DNA of 64,000 nucleotides from Cesiribacteraceae bacterium YIM B00369 (GCA_017948555.1 JAFMYY010000024.1:1-64000), one strand, 5' to 3'; positions 1 to 11,030 are shown, counted from the stretch's first letter. The notes: generated from the sequence alone by a model not told the origin. A program made the numbers and translations.

Positions 1-1
1 T

Positions 2-2335
2 ACTAAGACTGTTAATGTAACTAATAATAAAGCTCCTCAAGTTCGAGCTCTTTCTGGAGAAAACCAATGTCTCTCCAACCCAGTAACCCTCACCGCCCAA
101 AACCTCACCCCTGACCAAACCCTTACCTCCCACACCTGGACCTTTCCCGATGGCTCAATCCAAACTACTCCGGAGGCCAGCTATAAATTTGCAGAACCAG
201 GTACCTACAAAGTTCGCCTCAATGTTGAAAGCGATGGAGGATGTGGCAATTTTGTGGAAAAGGAAATTACTGTGTACCCTGAGCCACAGGCGGCCTACAA
301 TATTTCGGCTAACCTGGTGTGTACAAATGCAGCAGTGACCTTCACCAATGCAACGGATTTTCCGGCAGATTCAGTGATTTCTTACTCATGGGATTTTAAG
401 GATGGCACTTCCTCTGCAGAGAAAAGCCCGCAGCATACTTTTGCGGAGGCGGGGACTTACCTGGTGGAGCTTTCTGCCTCTATCCCGGGCTGTACTTCCT
501 CTTCTATCCAAAGGGTAAAGGTAGAGGCGGGGCCGCAAACCCTGTTCGCTGCCAAACCGGTTTGTGATGAGGGGACGGTGGTGTTTGAAAATAAAACGAC
601 GGGCGAAGATATTAAGGGGTACCGCTGGGACCTTGGGGATGATACCTTCGCGCAGGTGGAAAATCCTGTGCATGTATATGATGCTCCCGGAACTTACCTG
701 GTGCGGCTGGAGTCTGAAAATACCCTTGGTTGTGTTACTTCGCATACACAAACGGTAAGGGTATATTCCAACCCGGTGCCGGACTTTGCGGTAAGCCCTG
801 CCTGTGAAGGTAACGAAATCTATTTTACAGATGCTACCACAGATATAGATGGCAATATTATCGCCTGGAGCTGGGAGTTTGAGCAGGAAGGGGGAAGTGT
901 GGTGAAGAAGGAGGAGGAGAACCCTTCCTTTACTTATGCCAAAGCCGGAACCTATGAGGTGGCACTAACAACGACCACTACCTGGAACTGCAGGCGCATG
1001 ATCCGGAAAACGGTGGTGGTGGATCCTGTGCCTTTGGTGGAAATAGATATCCAGGGGGGCTGCCTCGGGACTCCGTCCCTCTTAACAGATGCCACTGTAG
1101 CAGGTGCAGTGCCTGTACAGTCATGGTACTGGAGAATTGGCGACAGGGTGTTTACGGATAAAACTGTTAATTTCACTTTTCCGGCAGAAGGAACCTATGA
1201 GGTTTTTCTGCAGCTTAACCTGGCCAATGGCTGTAGCGTAAGTGGAACCCGCGAGCTGGTGGTGGATGCGCTTCCTCCTGTGGATTTCAGTTTTAGCGGA
1301 GCCTGTGAGGGACAAACTGCCTTTTTTGAGGCCGGCGTGCCTGCAGCTGAATACATCTGGAATGTGGAAGGAAAGATTATTGCCAGAGAGGGCCGGAAGC
1401 TGGAATATGGGTTCAGGCAGGAAGGTACTTACCAGGTAAGTCTTACCGTAGTAAATGAAAAAGGTTGTATGAATACCTTGAGCAGAGAGGTGGTAGTGGG
1501 ACAGCCGCCGCTTGCTGCCTTTACGGCAGATCGTTTTAAAGGAGTGCCGCCATTTAAGGTGCAGTTCTCAAACGGGTCTTCCGGTGCAGTCAGCTACCGC
1601 TGGTTCTTTAAGGATGAAGGACAGAGCAGCAGCACGGAAGCAAACCCTGCATTTACCTTTACTGAGATCGGGGATTATGCTGTGGAGATGGTAGCCTTTA
1701 ACGGGGCCGGGTGTAGCGATACCGTTACTCAGATAATATCGGTGGTTGACCCGAATTACGATGTGGTGCTGAATGATGTGCACTTAATACGGGAGGAGGG
1801 GCGGATTCAGGTGGTGCTGGCGCTGGAAAATAAAGGCACCATCAGGGTAACCGATATGAATGTGGAGGTGCAGATTAATAATGAATATACTCTTACAGAA
1901 AGATTTAACAGTACCCTCGAAATAGGACAGGCTGAAAATTACAGCATGAATATGCAGCTTCTGGAAAGTGGCGGACGCAGGATCAGCTTTGTGTGTGTGA
2001 AGCTGAAGCCTGTGCTCACCCTGGTGCAGCAGGAATTGTCGGTGCTGAACAATGAAAAATGCCTTAGCTTCGACCAGGTATTTGTAATGCAGGAGCCGTA
2101 TCCGAATCCGGGAACGGATAAAGTGATGTTCCGCTTTGTGCTGCCTGCCGCCGGAGCAATTGCGCTTGATGTATATTCATCGCAGGGAACACTGGTGGAG
2201 ACGCTTCAGCTGGAGAGCAGGCCTGGGGGGTATAGCCAGCATGAAATGCATATTGGCAGCTGGGGAAAAGGAATCTATTTTGTACGGGCAAGGTACGGCA
2301 GAGAGGAAAAGAGCTACCGGTTTATGAAGAACTAG
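2..2335 (+). CDS. Secreted PKD-repeat protein with type IX sorting domain (5' truncated)
   Basis: The reading frame is open from base 2, so the true start lies upstream; 777 residues are visible. I count seven PKD-like beta-sandwich repeats, each with a W-(D/T/E)-F/L core and an ending of the type GTYxVxL (for example AGTYLVEL, PGTYLVRL, EGTYQVSL). Most repeats carry one Cys near the start and one near the end, which suggests a disulfide in each domain. A CARDB-like segment (LALENKGTIRVTDMNVEV) follows. The last roughly 75 residues, from YPNPGTDKV to a basic end, match the Por secretion (type IX) C-terminal sorting domain, so the product is probably exported by T9SS and anchored or released at the cell surface. 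Role inferred: large adhesin or matrix protein, or the tail of a surface enzyme whose catalytic part lies upstream. The first roughly 200 nt are C-rich and G-poor, unlike the rest of the gene. Confidence 0.88.
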   Translation, partial: TKTVNVTNNKAPQVRALSGENQCLSNPVTLTAQNLTPDQTLTSHTWTFPDGSIQTTPEASYKFAEPGTYKVRLNVESDGGCGNFVEKEITVYPEPQAAYNISANLVCTNAAVTFTNATDFPADSVISYSWDFKDGTSSAEKSPQHTFAEAGTYLVELSASIPGCTSSSIQRVKVEAGPQTLFAAKPVCDEGTVVFENKTTGEDIKGYRWDLGDDTFAQVENPVHVYDAPGTYLVRLESENTLGCVTSHTQTVRVYSNPVPDFAVSPACEGNEIYFTDATTDIDGNIIAWSWEFEQEGGSVVKKEEENPSFTYAKAGTYEVALTTTTTWNCRRMIRKTVVVDPVPLVEIDIQGGCLGTPSLLTDATVAGAVPVQSWYWRIGDRVFTDKTVNFTFPAEGTYEVFLQLNLANGCSVSGTRELVVDALPPVDFSFSGACEGQTAFFEAGVPAAEYIWNVEGKIIAREGRKLEYGFRQEGTYQVSLTVVNEKGCMNTLSREVVVGQPPLAAFTADRFKGVPPFKVQFSNGSSGAVSYRWFFKDEGQSSSTEANPAFTFTEIGDYAVEMVAFNGAGCSDTVTQIISVVDPNYDVVLNDVHLIREEGRIQVVLALENKGTIRVTDMNVEVQINNEYTLTERFNSTLEIGQAENYSMNMQLLESGGRRISFVCVKLKPVLTLVQQELSVLNNEKCLSFDQVFVMQEPYPNPGTDKVMFRFVLPAAGAIALDVYSSQGTLVETLQLESRPGGYSQHEMHIGSWGKGIYFVRARYGREEKSYRFMKN

Positions 2336-2395
2336 TAAAGCAGCGGTGGCAGGAGGAGTGCAGTGCTCACCAATATCTTAAAAAAACTTCCCGCC

Positions 2396-2434
2396 CTTTG
2401 CGAAAAAATCCTTTGCGCCCTCTGCGCGAAATTT
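2396..2434. repeat. CTTTGCG/CTCTGCG intergenic repeat
   Basis: Two CTTTGCG units (2396-2402, 2411-2417) and a CTCTGCG variant (2420-2426) lie in the spacer after the PKD gene. It resembles dispersed TTTGCG-type intergenic repeats seen in many Bacteroidota, but I cannot confirm other copies in this window. Function unknown. Confidence 0.4.
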
Positions 2435-2529
2435 TATAGTGGAACTTCTTAATTTTCAGGATGTTTTTGTGACTTTGGCTTGCTGAGGGCATCGGTCAGG
2501 CTAATTTTTTGCGACAAAAACACAATTAG

Positions 2530-2562
2530 TTGTACAGGTTAATTGTTATATAGCTAACTTTG
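2530..2562 (+). promoter_or_regulatory. Bacteroidota-type promoter for the lrp gene
   Basis: A TTG at 2530-2532 is separated by 22 nt from TAACTTTG at 2555-2562. This fits the TTG-N17-23-TAnnTTTG consensus of the Bacteroidota primary sigma factor. The start codon follows 20 nt after the -7 box. Confidence 0.6.
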
Positions 2563-2582
2563 CATGATAAAATTAATCACTG

Positions 2583-3047
2583 ATGAGCATTAAACTCGAC
2601 CAAATAGACCGTAAGATACTGGACATTCTGCAGAAGAATGCAAAAATTACCAATGCACAGCTTTCAAAAGAAATAGGACTTTCCCCTGCGCCAACCCTGG
2701 AGCGTGTAAAAAAGCTTGAGCAAACAGGAATTATAAAAAGCTACCATGCACAGCTGGATCCGAATAAAATTGGAATGGGTGTTTCCACTTTTGTGCATGT
2801 TTCTTTAAAGGGACATAATAAGCAAAATATTAATATATTTCTTGAGGCTATTAACCAGATAGATGAGGTGGTGGAATGCCATCACATTACCGGTTCCGGA
2901 GACTTTATCCTGAAAGTAATTGCAAGGGATATTTCTTCTTACCAGAACCTTATGCTTGAAAAGGTCAGTGATATTTCGGTAGTGGATAACCTGCAGTCAA
3001 TGGTGATCCTGTCAACCTTCAAGGACAGTAAAAGCATGCCTGTCTGA
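2583..3047 (+). CDS. Lrp/AsnC family transcriptional regulator
   Basis: 154 residues, the usual length for a single-unit Lrp/AsnC protein. Residues about 4-62 form the AsnC-type helix-turn-helix (LDQIDRKILDILQKNAK, then SKEIGLSPAPTLERVKKLE). Residues about 70-145 form the RAM effector-binding domain, with the characteristic HHITGSGDFILKV segment that lines the ligand pocket at the dimer interface. Such proteins sense amino acids and form octamers or higher assemblies on DNA. The effector is not predictable from sequence. The gene stands alone, with its own promoter motif upstream and a strong terminator downstream, so it is likely monocistronic and may regulate unlinked genes. Start chosen because the DNA-binding domain begins within a few residues. 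Confidence 0.93.
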   Translation: MSIKLDQIDRKILDILQKNAKITNAQLSKEIGLSPAPTLERVKKLEQTGIIKSYHAQLDPNKIGMGVSTFVHVSLKGHNKQNINIFLEAINQIDEVVECHHITGSGDFILKVIARDISSYQNLMLEKVSDISVVDNLQSMVILSTFKDSKSMPV

Positions 3048-3090
3048 TCCTTCCGGATTAAGATTTACTCAAAATAGTACCTGTATAAGG

Positions 3091-3123
3091 AAGTCTTTGT
3101 AACTGAACAAAGACTTTTTTTTA
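3091..3123 (+). terminator. Rho-independent terminator after the lrp gene
   Basis: A perfect 10-bp stem (AAGTCTTTGT at 3091-3100 with ACAAAGACTT at 3107-3116) has a 6-nt loop and runs into at least eight T residues. Confidence 0.85.
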
Positions 3124-3220
3124 TTTTTTGCCCCAAAGCATTGTATATTTGAGTTTGCAATTACTGATTTAACAAACAGGCAATTTAAGGAAATATTAAT
3201 GTGGTAACAGAGTTGTGTGT

Positions 3221-3262
3221 GACTCCTGATTCTTCATTTTTAATTCTTCATTTTTAATTTTC
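3221..3262. repeat. Degenerate heptad array
   Basis: Six consecutive 7-mers: GACTCCT, GATTCTT, CATTTTT, AATTCTT, CATTTTT, AATTTTC. The 14-nt double unit starting at 3235 recurs. The array ends 11 nt before the next start codon. Confidence 0.5.
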
Positions 3263-3273
3263 TCAGCTCATTT

Positions 3274-3768
3274 ATGAACCAGGTACTGAACCAGGAGCAG
3301 ATCCTGCAAAAAATAAAGCGGATTGCTTATGAAATATATGAAAATAATTACGAAGAAAACCAGCTGGTAATAGCAGGTATTGAGGGGCAGGGGTATGAAC
3401 TCGCGCATATGCTGCAGTTACAGATAAATGAAATTTCAGGGAAAGAGGTGAAGCTGGTAAAGGTAAGTCTTGATAAATCAGCCCCTTCACAATCGGCTAT
3501 CCAGCTCGATTGCCCTGATGGTTTCCTCGATGGCAAGGCGATTATCCTGGCCGATGATGTGCTGAATACCGGAAAAACCCTTGCGTACAGCCTGAAGCCC
3601 TTCCTTCAGCAGCCAGTGAAAAAGCTGGAAATAGCAGTGCTGGTAAACCGCAGCCATACCTCATTTCCTGTACAGGCGAAATATACCGGCTATGAGCTGG
3701 CTACTACCTTAACGGAACATATTCAGGTAGTGCTTCAGGAAGGTGAAATGGCGGTGTACCTAAAGTAA
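3274..3768 (+). CDS. Phosphoribosyltransferase family protein (PyrR-like)
   Basis: 164 residues with the type I phosphoribosyltransferase fold. The PRPP-binding loop is residues 93-102 (ADDVLNTGKT), preceded by a hydrophobic strand (AIIL). A GIEGQG turn near residue 35 sits where the pyrophosphate-binding loop is expected. The closest recognised group is PyrR/hypoxanthine-type transferases. In Bacteroidota such stand-alone copies are often annotated as PyrR or simply phosphoribosyltransferase, and no pyrimidine genes adjoin it here, so neither substrate nor regulatory role can be assigned. A -7-like TATATTTG lies at 3144-3151. A degenerate heptad array abuts the start codon. Confidence 0.82.
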   Translation: MNQVLNQEQILQKIKRIAYEIYENNYEENQLVIAGIEGQGYELAHMLQLQINEISGKEVKLVKVSLDKSAPSQSAIQLDCPDGFLDGKAIILADDVLNTGKTLAYSLKPFLQQPVKKLEIAVLVNRSHTSFPVQAKYTGYELATTLTEHIQVVLQEGEMAVYLK

Positions 3769-3845
3769 ATGAATGTTAGAATGAGTGAATAGGGGCTGGT
3801 TTCCTTATATTCTGTCATTCTGCTTTCAAATTAATATTTCCGGCT

Positions 3846-3873
3846 CCTGATTCTTGTTTCTTGATTCTTGAAA
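3846..3873. repeat. Degenerate heptad array
   Basis: Four consecutive 7-mers: CCTGATT, CTTGTTT, CTTGATT, CTTGAAA. The array ends 13 nt before the MscS start codon. Confidence 0.45.
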
Positions 3874-3886
3874 AATAAATCTTTAA

Positions 3887-4768
3887 ATGGAAAGTGTTAG
3901 TGTTTACATTGCTGAGCTGGAAAAGCTGGTAGTGGTCTATGGTGTGCAGTATGGTTTAAATCTTCTGCAGTCAATCCTGATCCTGGTGGTGGGATTCTGG
4001 TTAATTGGTAAATTTATTGATCTTGTTGGAAAGTTGATGCAGAAAAGGGGAGTGGATGAATCGCTGCAGCCTTTTCTGAAGAGCCTTTTAAGTATCGGGT
4101 TGAAGGTGATTGTGATCCTGAGTGTTATTTCCATACTTGGTGTGCCAACGGCTTCCTTTCTGGCTGTTTTAGGCTCCGCCGGTCTGGCAATAGGTCTGGC
4201 CCTGCAGGGAAGCTTGTCGAATTTCGCAGGCGGGGTGCTGCTCCTGACAGTTAAGCCCTTCAGGAAAGGAGATTTCATTTCAACAATGGGTGTTACCGGA
4301 ACTGTTAACCTTATAAATCTTTTGAATACAGTCCTGAAAACCCCCGATAACCAGACCATATTTATTCCTAACGGTCAGCTGGCGGGAGCAACTATTACAA
4401 ATTTTTCCGTAGAACCTACACGCCGCCTGGTAATGGAATTCGGTATTCATTATGACGATGATATAAAAACGGCAAAAGAAATTATTGAAACGCAGGTAAA
4501 AGCGGATGAGCGGATTCTTGCAGAACCTGCTCCTCAGATTGTGGTGATCAGCTGGGGGGAGAGCTCTATAAATATTTCCACAAGGATTTGGGTGAAAAGA
4601 GAAGATTACTGGGCGGTCAATTTTCATTTCCACGAAAGAATCAAATACGAATTCGATGCAGCCGGCATTACTATTCCATTCCCTCAGCGCGATCTTCATA
4701 TATATCAGCACCAAATGAAGGGAATAACCGGAACAGGCCCTGATGCAGCCACAAAGCTGAAGGGGTAG
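3887..4768 (+). CDS. Small-conductance mechanosensitive channel, MscS family
   Basis: 293 residues, close to the length of E. coli MscS (286). Three N-terminal transmembrane segments are visible (about 22-45, 66-88 and 90-115). The third is the Gly/Ala-rich pore helix ending in LALQGSLSNFAGGVLLL. The beta domain (PFRKGDFI, then FIPNGQLAGATITNFS) and the alpha/beta C-terminal vestibule (YDDDIKTAKEIIE to ITIPFPQRDLHIY) complete the family architecture. It forms a heptameric inner-membrane valve that opens under membrane tension and releases solutes on hypo-osmotic shock. A second, longer MscS protein is encoded further along. The gene appears monocistronic. Confidence 0.95.
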   Translation: MESVSVYIAELEKLVVVYGVQYGLNLLQSILILVVGFWLIGKFIDLVGKLMQKRGVDESLQPFLKSLLSIGLKVIVILSVISILGVPTASFLAVLGSAGLAIGLALQGSLSNFAGGVLLLTVKPFRKGDFISTMGVTGTVNLINLLNTVLKTPDNQTIFIPNGQLAGATITNFSVEPTRRLVMEFGIHYDDDIKTAKEIIETQVKADERILAEPAPQIVVISWGESSINISTRIWVKREDYWAVNFHFHERIKYEFDAAGITIPFPQRDLHIYQHQMKGITGTGPDAATKLKG

Positions 4769-4812
4769 CCTGTTTGTTTACCCCGTGATGCAGTGTATTA
4801 TGCATTGTTTTT
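4762..4812 (+). terminator. Possible terminator after mscS
   Basis: GGGGTA at 4762-4767 pairs with TACCCC at 4779-4784. A second small stem, ATGCA/TGCAT at 4788-4792/4801-4805, follows and leads into GTTTTTA. The first stem overlaps the stop codon. Confidence 0.35.
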
Positions 4813-4968
4813 ATTATAAGAGCAGTGAATATTACATTGCAATAATTTCAAGGTATATTAGTGATTTCCGGATATGAATTTCTTTAAATTTATGTTTCAA
4901 AATTGTTAATCCTTTGGTGTAAAGTACGAAAAATTTAATGGCTGAACCCCGGGGGCTGTGCTTAATTT

Positions 4969-6513
4969 ATGGCAGACATGTTTTCTGAAAATGAAAGTGA
5001 GGAGATAAAACAACTCCGCGAAAAGGCAGAACAGCTTTCTGCATCCCTTGAAGAAGTAACTGAGCGGGAGCGGGTTGTACGGGAAAAGCTTCAGAAATAT
5101 GAACTGGCTGCCAACGGGGCTCATGATGGTTTGTGGGACTGGGATATGGAGACAGGGGAAATATTTGTTTCTGATCCCTGGAAGAAGATGCTGGGGTACG
5201 AGGCCTCAGAGATTTCCCATAGTATGGATGAATGGAAAAAACTGCTCCATCCGGAAGATAATGAAAATGCTATTCAGTCGTTTATCAGCCTGTTAAAAGG
5301 GGAGGCAAACGAATATAATCTTGAATTCCGGCTCAGACATAAAGGGGGAGGCTACAGGTGGATAAACTCCAGGGGAAGGGTTCTGCGCGATGAAAATGGA
5401 AAGCCTTACCGGATTTCGGGCTCACATACAGATATAACTGAAAGAAAAATGGCCGAGGAAGCTTTAATTCAGAGCGAGCAAAAATACAGGAATCTGTTCG
5501 AAAATTCCCTGGTGGGAATGTTCAGGGCAGATGTACGCACAGGCACAATCATCGAGGCTAACAGCAAAGCCTGGGAAATATTCGGTATGGAGCCACAGGA
5601 GGGTCTTACCCTGAAGGACTTTTTTACCAATGAGCTGGAAAGAGAAAATTCCCTGAAAGAGCTTCTCCGGAATATGATCATCGAAAACCATGAGCTTGAA
5701 GTAAAGCGCTGGGACGGTGCACTGTTATGGGTTTCCCTTTCGGCCTGCTACTATGCTGAAGAAGGTTTTCTGGAGTGCGTGCTGAAGGATATTTCCGAAA
5801 CCAAGAAAAACCTGCTGGAGCTGCAAAAGGTTAACTTTGAGCTGGATAACTTCGTGTACCATGCCTCCCATGACCTGCGCTCACCACTGCGCTCTATTCT
5901 CGGCCTGATCAACATTCTTCGGATAGAAACCAATGAAAAAGCCAAGCAAAATGTAGTGGATATGATCGAGGGAAGTATCAAACGCCTCGATAACCTGGTG
6001 ATGGATCTGCTGAGCATGAGCAGGAACAACAGGGTTAATGATCCTCATGTTTCCATTAGTTTTATAAATGAGATCCACTATTCGTTTACCAATTTTTACC
6101 ATGTGGCGGATACTAAAAATCTGGAGATCACTACAATTGTAAGGCAGCCTTGTCCTTTTGTTTCTGATGGTACCCGGATCCGTATTATCCTGAATAACCT
6201 TATATCCAATGCCATTAAGTACAGGAGCTATTCCCGCGAGTGTTCCTTTATTCGTATGGAAGTAGTGGTTAATGAAAAAGAGGCCGTGATGATCATTGAA
6301 GACAACGGAGAGGGAATTTCAGAATCAAAGCTGGATTCCATTTTTGATATGTTCTTCAGGGCTTCGGAAAACAGCGAAGGCTCCGGGCTTGGTCTGTACA
6401 TTGTAAAGAATGTGCTTGAGAAACTGAACGGGACCATAAAGGTGGAGTCTAAAGAGGATGCAGGCACTAAATTTACCGTAAGGGTACCAAACAGCTTCGT
6501 TTATCCTGAGTAA
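4969..6513 (+). CDS. PAS-domain sensor histidine kinase (orphan)
   Basis: 514 residues with no transmembrane segment, so probably cytoplasmic. In order: an N-terminal coiled coil (about 7-45); a PAS_3-type fold (about 47-168, ending GSHTDITERK); a second PAS (about 170-285, ending LKDISETKK); a HisKA dimerisation helix whose phospho-acceptor is His301 in HASHDLRSPL; and a HATPase_c domain with N-box NNLISNAIKY, G1 DNGEGIS and G2 GSGLGLYIVKN. The kinase autophosphorylates on His301 and should pass phosphate to a response regulator. None is encoded nearby, so its partner is unknown. The layout resembles the soluble PAS kinases abundant in Cytophagales. The ligand or cofactor of the PAS domains cannot be read from sequence. 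Confidence 0.93.
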   Translation: MADMFSENESEEIKQLREKAEQLSASLEEVTERERVVREKLQKYELAANGAHDGLWDWDMETGEIFVSDPWKKMLGYEASEISHSMDEWKKLLHPEDNENAIQSFISLLKGEANEYNLEFRLRHKGGGYRWINSRGRVLRDENGKPYRISGSHTDITERKMAEEALIQSEQKYRNLFENSLVGMFRADVRTGTIIEANSKAWEIFGMEPQEGLTLKDFFTNELERENSLKELLRNMIIENHELEVKRWDGALLWVSLSACYYAEEGFLECVLKDISETKKNLLELQKVNFELDNFVYHASHDLRSPLRSILGLINILRIETNEKAKQNVVDMIEGSIKRLDNLVMDLLSMSRNNRVNDPHVSISFINEIHYSFTNFYHVADTKNLEITTIVRQPCPFVSDGTRIRIILNNLISNAIKYRSYSRECSFIRMEVVVNEKEAVMIIEDNGEGISESKLDSIFDMFFRASENSEGSGLGLYIVKNVLEKLNGTIKVESKEDAGTKFTVRVPNSFVYPE

Positions 6514-6673
6514 GAATTATTTTTAGAAGTATTGAGAATCCTTTATTTTATGTATAAACTCTATTTGTCATTCAGCAGGAAACCTGTTAATAAAGCTCCA
6601 ATGGGCTGGTTTTTCCAGGAAAACCATTGAATATCGATCTGGCTTTATTTTGGGCTTTATCTGTAAAAGAATC

Positions 6674-6689
6674 CTGTCGTGCTACTTAA
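6674..6689. repeat. Direct repeat copy 1
   Basis: CTGTCGTGCTACTTAA, repeated exactly at 6880-6895. Similarity extends imperfectly to about 45 bp (both copies begin with GCTTTAT upstream and end near GGACA/TGTCA). The two copies flank the inverted-repeat element. Confidence 0.8.
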
Positions 6690-6726
6690 GTAACTGGACA
6701 TATTTAATTTACACATAAATAGTTTG

Positions 6727-6853
6727 CTTTGTCATCCCGACGACAGGAGTCGGACGGCCGATGCCGGATCTTGCAAATTAATTGCTCCTTAAAGGCTTCT
6801 AACGAAGAAAGATGCCGCAGCGGCGGACCGCTTCCTAACGTCAACATGACAAG
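6727..6853. mobile_element. MITE-like intergenic element
   Basis: The ends are imperfect inverted repeats: CTTTGTCATcccGACG reading in from 6727 and, on the other strand, CCTTGTCATgttGACG reading in from 6853. The interior is GC-richer than its surroundings and has GTCATCCCGACG-type content known from dispersed Bacteroidota intergenic repeats. No transposase is present. It sits between the two copies of a 16-bp direct repeat, though these are not immediately adjacent to the ends. Confidence 0.45.
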
Positions 6854-6879
6854 GCTAGCTTTATATCAGCAAAATAATT

Positions 6880-6895
6880 CTGTCGTGCTACTTAA
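6880..6895. repeat. Direct repeat copy 2
   Basis: Exact second copy of the 16-mer at 6674-6689, on the other side of the inverted-repeat element. Confidence 0.8.
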
Positions 6896-7134
6896 TTCAC
6901 CTGTCATGGCAACATTATTTTTTCTTGTATTGTTATTCATTCCGGCTGTTTAATGAGGACAGAACATTGTGAGCTGAATATCTATCTTCCTTGCTGCAGC
7001 CTTTCCTGCTTTTTGCCTGGCATTTCTGTCTTCCCTGCAGCGAAATTTAATCTCTCCTTTAAGTCATAAAGCGTCTTCTGTAATTAGCCTGCTGTTTCTG
7101 TTTGTCTTCCTGCAAAAGATATTTAAATTGCAGC

Positions 7135-7953
7135 ATGTCCATACACAAGAGCGATATCAAGAGAATTACTACTCACCAGTTACAGGAAATGAAAAGCCGT
7201 GGTGAGAAAATATCCATGCTTACGGCCTACGATTACTCGATGGCGCGAATTCTGGATGCAGCCGGAATAGATGTGCTGCTGGTTGGGGACTCTGCTTCCA
7301 ATGTAATGGCAGGTCATGAAACCACACTTCCTATTACCCTCGATCACATGATATGGCATGCCTCCGGTGTTGTAAGAGGAGTTTCGCGTGCCCTTGTAGT
7401 GGTCGATATTCCTTTTGGCAGCTACCAGTCCGATTCCAATGAAGCCCTTCGTTCGGCCATCCGGATCATGAAAGAATCAGGAGCCCATGCAGTGAAGGTG
7501 GAGGGCGGAAGCGAGATAAAAAAATCTGTAGAAAAAATTATCAGTGCAGGCGTTCCTGTAATGGGACACCTTGGCCTTACCCCCCAGTCGATTTATAAGT
7601 TTGGTACCTATAGCGTGCGCGCAAAGGAAGAGGAGGAAGCACAGAAACTGATTGATGATGCTGTGTTGCTGGAAGCCTGTGGCTGCTTTTCGGTAGTGCT
7701 TGAAAAAGTACCGGCAAAACTGGCGGAAGCTGTGGCCAAAAGATTATCGATACCGGTAATTGGCATTGGTGCCGGTCCTTATGTAGATGGCCAGGTGCTG
7801 GTGGTCCACGATATGCTCGGGATAACCAAAGATTTTAAGCCCCGTTTCCTGCGCCGCTACGCAGATTTGAATAAAGTAATGACTGAGGCTGTTACCAGTT
7901 ACATTTCCGATGTAAAATCCTCCTCCTTTCCGGATGAAAAGGAAAGTTATTGA
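7135..7953 (+). CDS. panB: 3-methyl-2-oxobutanoate hydroxymethyltransferase
   Basis: 272 residues. PanB transfers a hydroxymethyl group from 5,10-methylene-tetrahydrofolate to 2-oxoisovalerate, giving ketopantoate, the first committed step of pantothenate and coenzyme A synthesis. The TIM-barrel signatures are present: [17 protein letters not shown], the metal-binding [15 protein letters not shown], and [11 protein letters not shown]. The C-terminal [14 protein letters not shown] completes the family pattern. An in-frame ATG exists at 7102, but the family starts at [16 protein letters not shown], so I place the start at 7135. PanC and panD are not in the window. The protein is cytoplasmic and forms decamers in characterised species. 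Confidence 0.97.
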   Translation: MSIHKSDIKRITTHQLQEMKSRGEKISMLTAYDYSMARILDAAGIDVLLVGDSASNVMAGHETTLPITLDHMIWHASGVVRGVSRALVVVDIPFGSYQSDSNEALRSAIRIMKESGAHAVKVEGGSEIKKSVEKIISAGVPVMGHLGLTPQSIYKFGTYSVRAKEEEEAQKLIDDAVLLEACGCFSVVLEKVPAKLAEAVAKRLSIPVIGIGAGPYVDGQVLVVHDMLGITKDFKPRFLRRYADLNKVMTEAVTSYISDVKSSSFPDEKESY

Positions 7954-8015
7954 TGCGCCGGTGAATTTATGTGCTGATGTGCATATTTAAAAGCGGAAAA
8001 TCAAAAACGGGCTGT

Positions 8016-8023
8016 TATATTTG
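8016..8023 (+). promoter_or_regulatory. Possible -7 box for icd
   Basis: TATATTTG matches TAnnTTTG. No well-spaced TTG is visible upstream, and the leader to the start codon would be long (about 165 nt). Confidence 0.3.
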
Positions 8024-8147
8024 CATCGTTTAGCCAAATTTTTAATTTCTGGTTTCAAATTATTATTATTACCCCTTCCAATTTTTTAAATTGCGGGCGC
8101 AGAAGTTTTTTAGCCTGCGCGGACAAATAAGTATCATTAATTTATGA

Positions 8148-10421
<2,274 letters not shown>

Positions 10422-10460
10422 ATCAGCATATTTTGCTGATACAGTAATATAAAGATCAGG

Positions 10461-10501
10461 AGAGGCTGTTCGGGATGTGTTTCCGGGCAGCCTCTTTTTT
10501 T
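10461..10501 (+). terminator. Rho-independent terminator after icd
   Basis: An 8-bp stem, AGAGGCTG (10461-10468) with CAGCCTCT (10488-10495), is followed by a run of T residues to 10501. Confidence 0.85.
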
Positions 10502-10514
10502 CGATTTTCCTGCC

Positions 10515-10522
10515 TATATTTG
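10515..10522 (+). promoter_or_regulatory. Possible -7 box for nuoA
   Basis: TATATTTG lies 23 nt before the nuoA start codon and just after the icd terminator. No TTG at the usual distance is seen. Confidence 0.4.
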
Positions 10523-10545
10523 TTTTAAAATACTAATAACCAAAT

Positions 10546-11022
10546 ATGATTGATCCGGGGATATCTGATTTTGGAGAAATACTGCTTTATATAGTTGGCG
10601 GGATTGTTTTTGTGCTGGGAGGCTTACTCACTGCCTCACTAATACGCCCTAATCGCCCTAACATTGAAAAGCTGGCTACCTACGAATCAGGGGAGGAGCC
10701 TGCAGGCACTGCCTGGGGCCAGTTCAATATCCGCTTTTACATTGTGGCGCTGGTATTCATTCTCTTTGATGTGGAGATTATTTTCCTCTTTCCATGGGCA
10801 ACTGTTTTTGGTCAGAAGAAGCTTGTTGAGGCTACAGATGGCCTGTGGGGCTGGTTTGCCCTTACAGAAATGTTTTTGTTTATAGGAATACTGGCACTTG
10901 GCCTGGCATACGTATGGGCCAAAGGCTACCTCAGCTGGGTAAAACCGGATAATATCCGCTCCACTTACAAAGGAGTAGTACCGGAGGAACTTTATAAAAA
11001 AGTGGGAAGTAGTGATAAGTGA
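10546..11022 (+). CDS. nuoA: NADH-quinone oxidoreductase subunit A
   Basis: 158 residues, with three transmembrane helices (about 10-32, 64-88, 100-125). The conserved segment [20 protein letters not shown] and the helix [15 protein letters not shown] identify NuoA, a membrane subunit of complex I near the quinone-binding junction. It is somewhat longer than E. coli NuoA (147) owing to its C-terminal tail. First gene of a nuoABCD block on one strand. Downstream nuoE-N genes are not present in this window. Confidence 0.97.
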   Translation: MIDPGISDFGEILLYIVGGIVFVLGGLLTASLIRPNRPNIEKLATYESGEEPAGTAWGQFNIRFYIVALVFILFDVEIIFLFPWATVFGQKKLVEATDGLWGWFALTEMFLFIGILALGLAYVWAKGYLSWVKPDNIRSTYKGVVPEELYKKVGSSDK

Positions 11023-11030
11023 CATGTGTT

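Larger units (their letters stand above)
6514..7134. other. Gene-poor 0.6 kb stretch with small repeats
   Basis: No supportable coding region. It contains a short hairpin (TGGTTTT/AAAACCA at 6607-6613/6620-6626), two imperfect direct repeats centred on 6682 and 6888, and between them an inverted-repeat element of about 127 bp (listed separately). The last 180 nt before panB are pyrimidine-rich on this strand. No clear promoter box was found for panB. Confidence 0.6.

Noticed and set aside
6729-6953. 74-residue reading frame in the spacer before panB
   Set aside because: It reads across the inverted-repeat element and one of the flanking direct repeats, has no family match and no promoter or ribosome-binding site.
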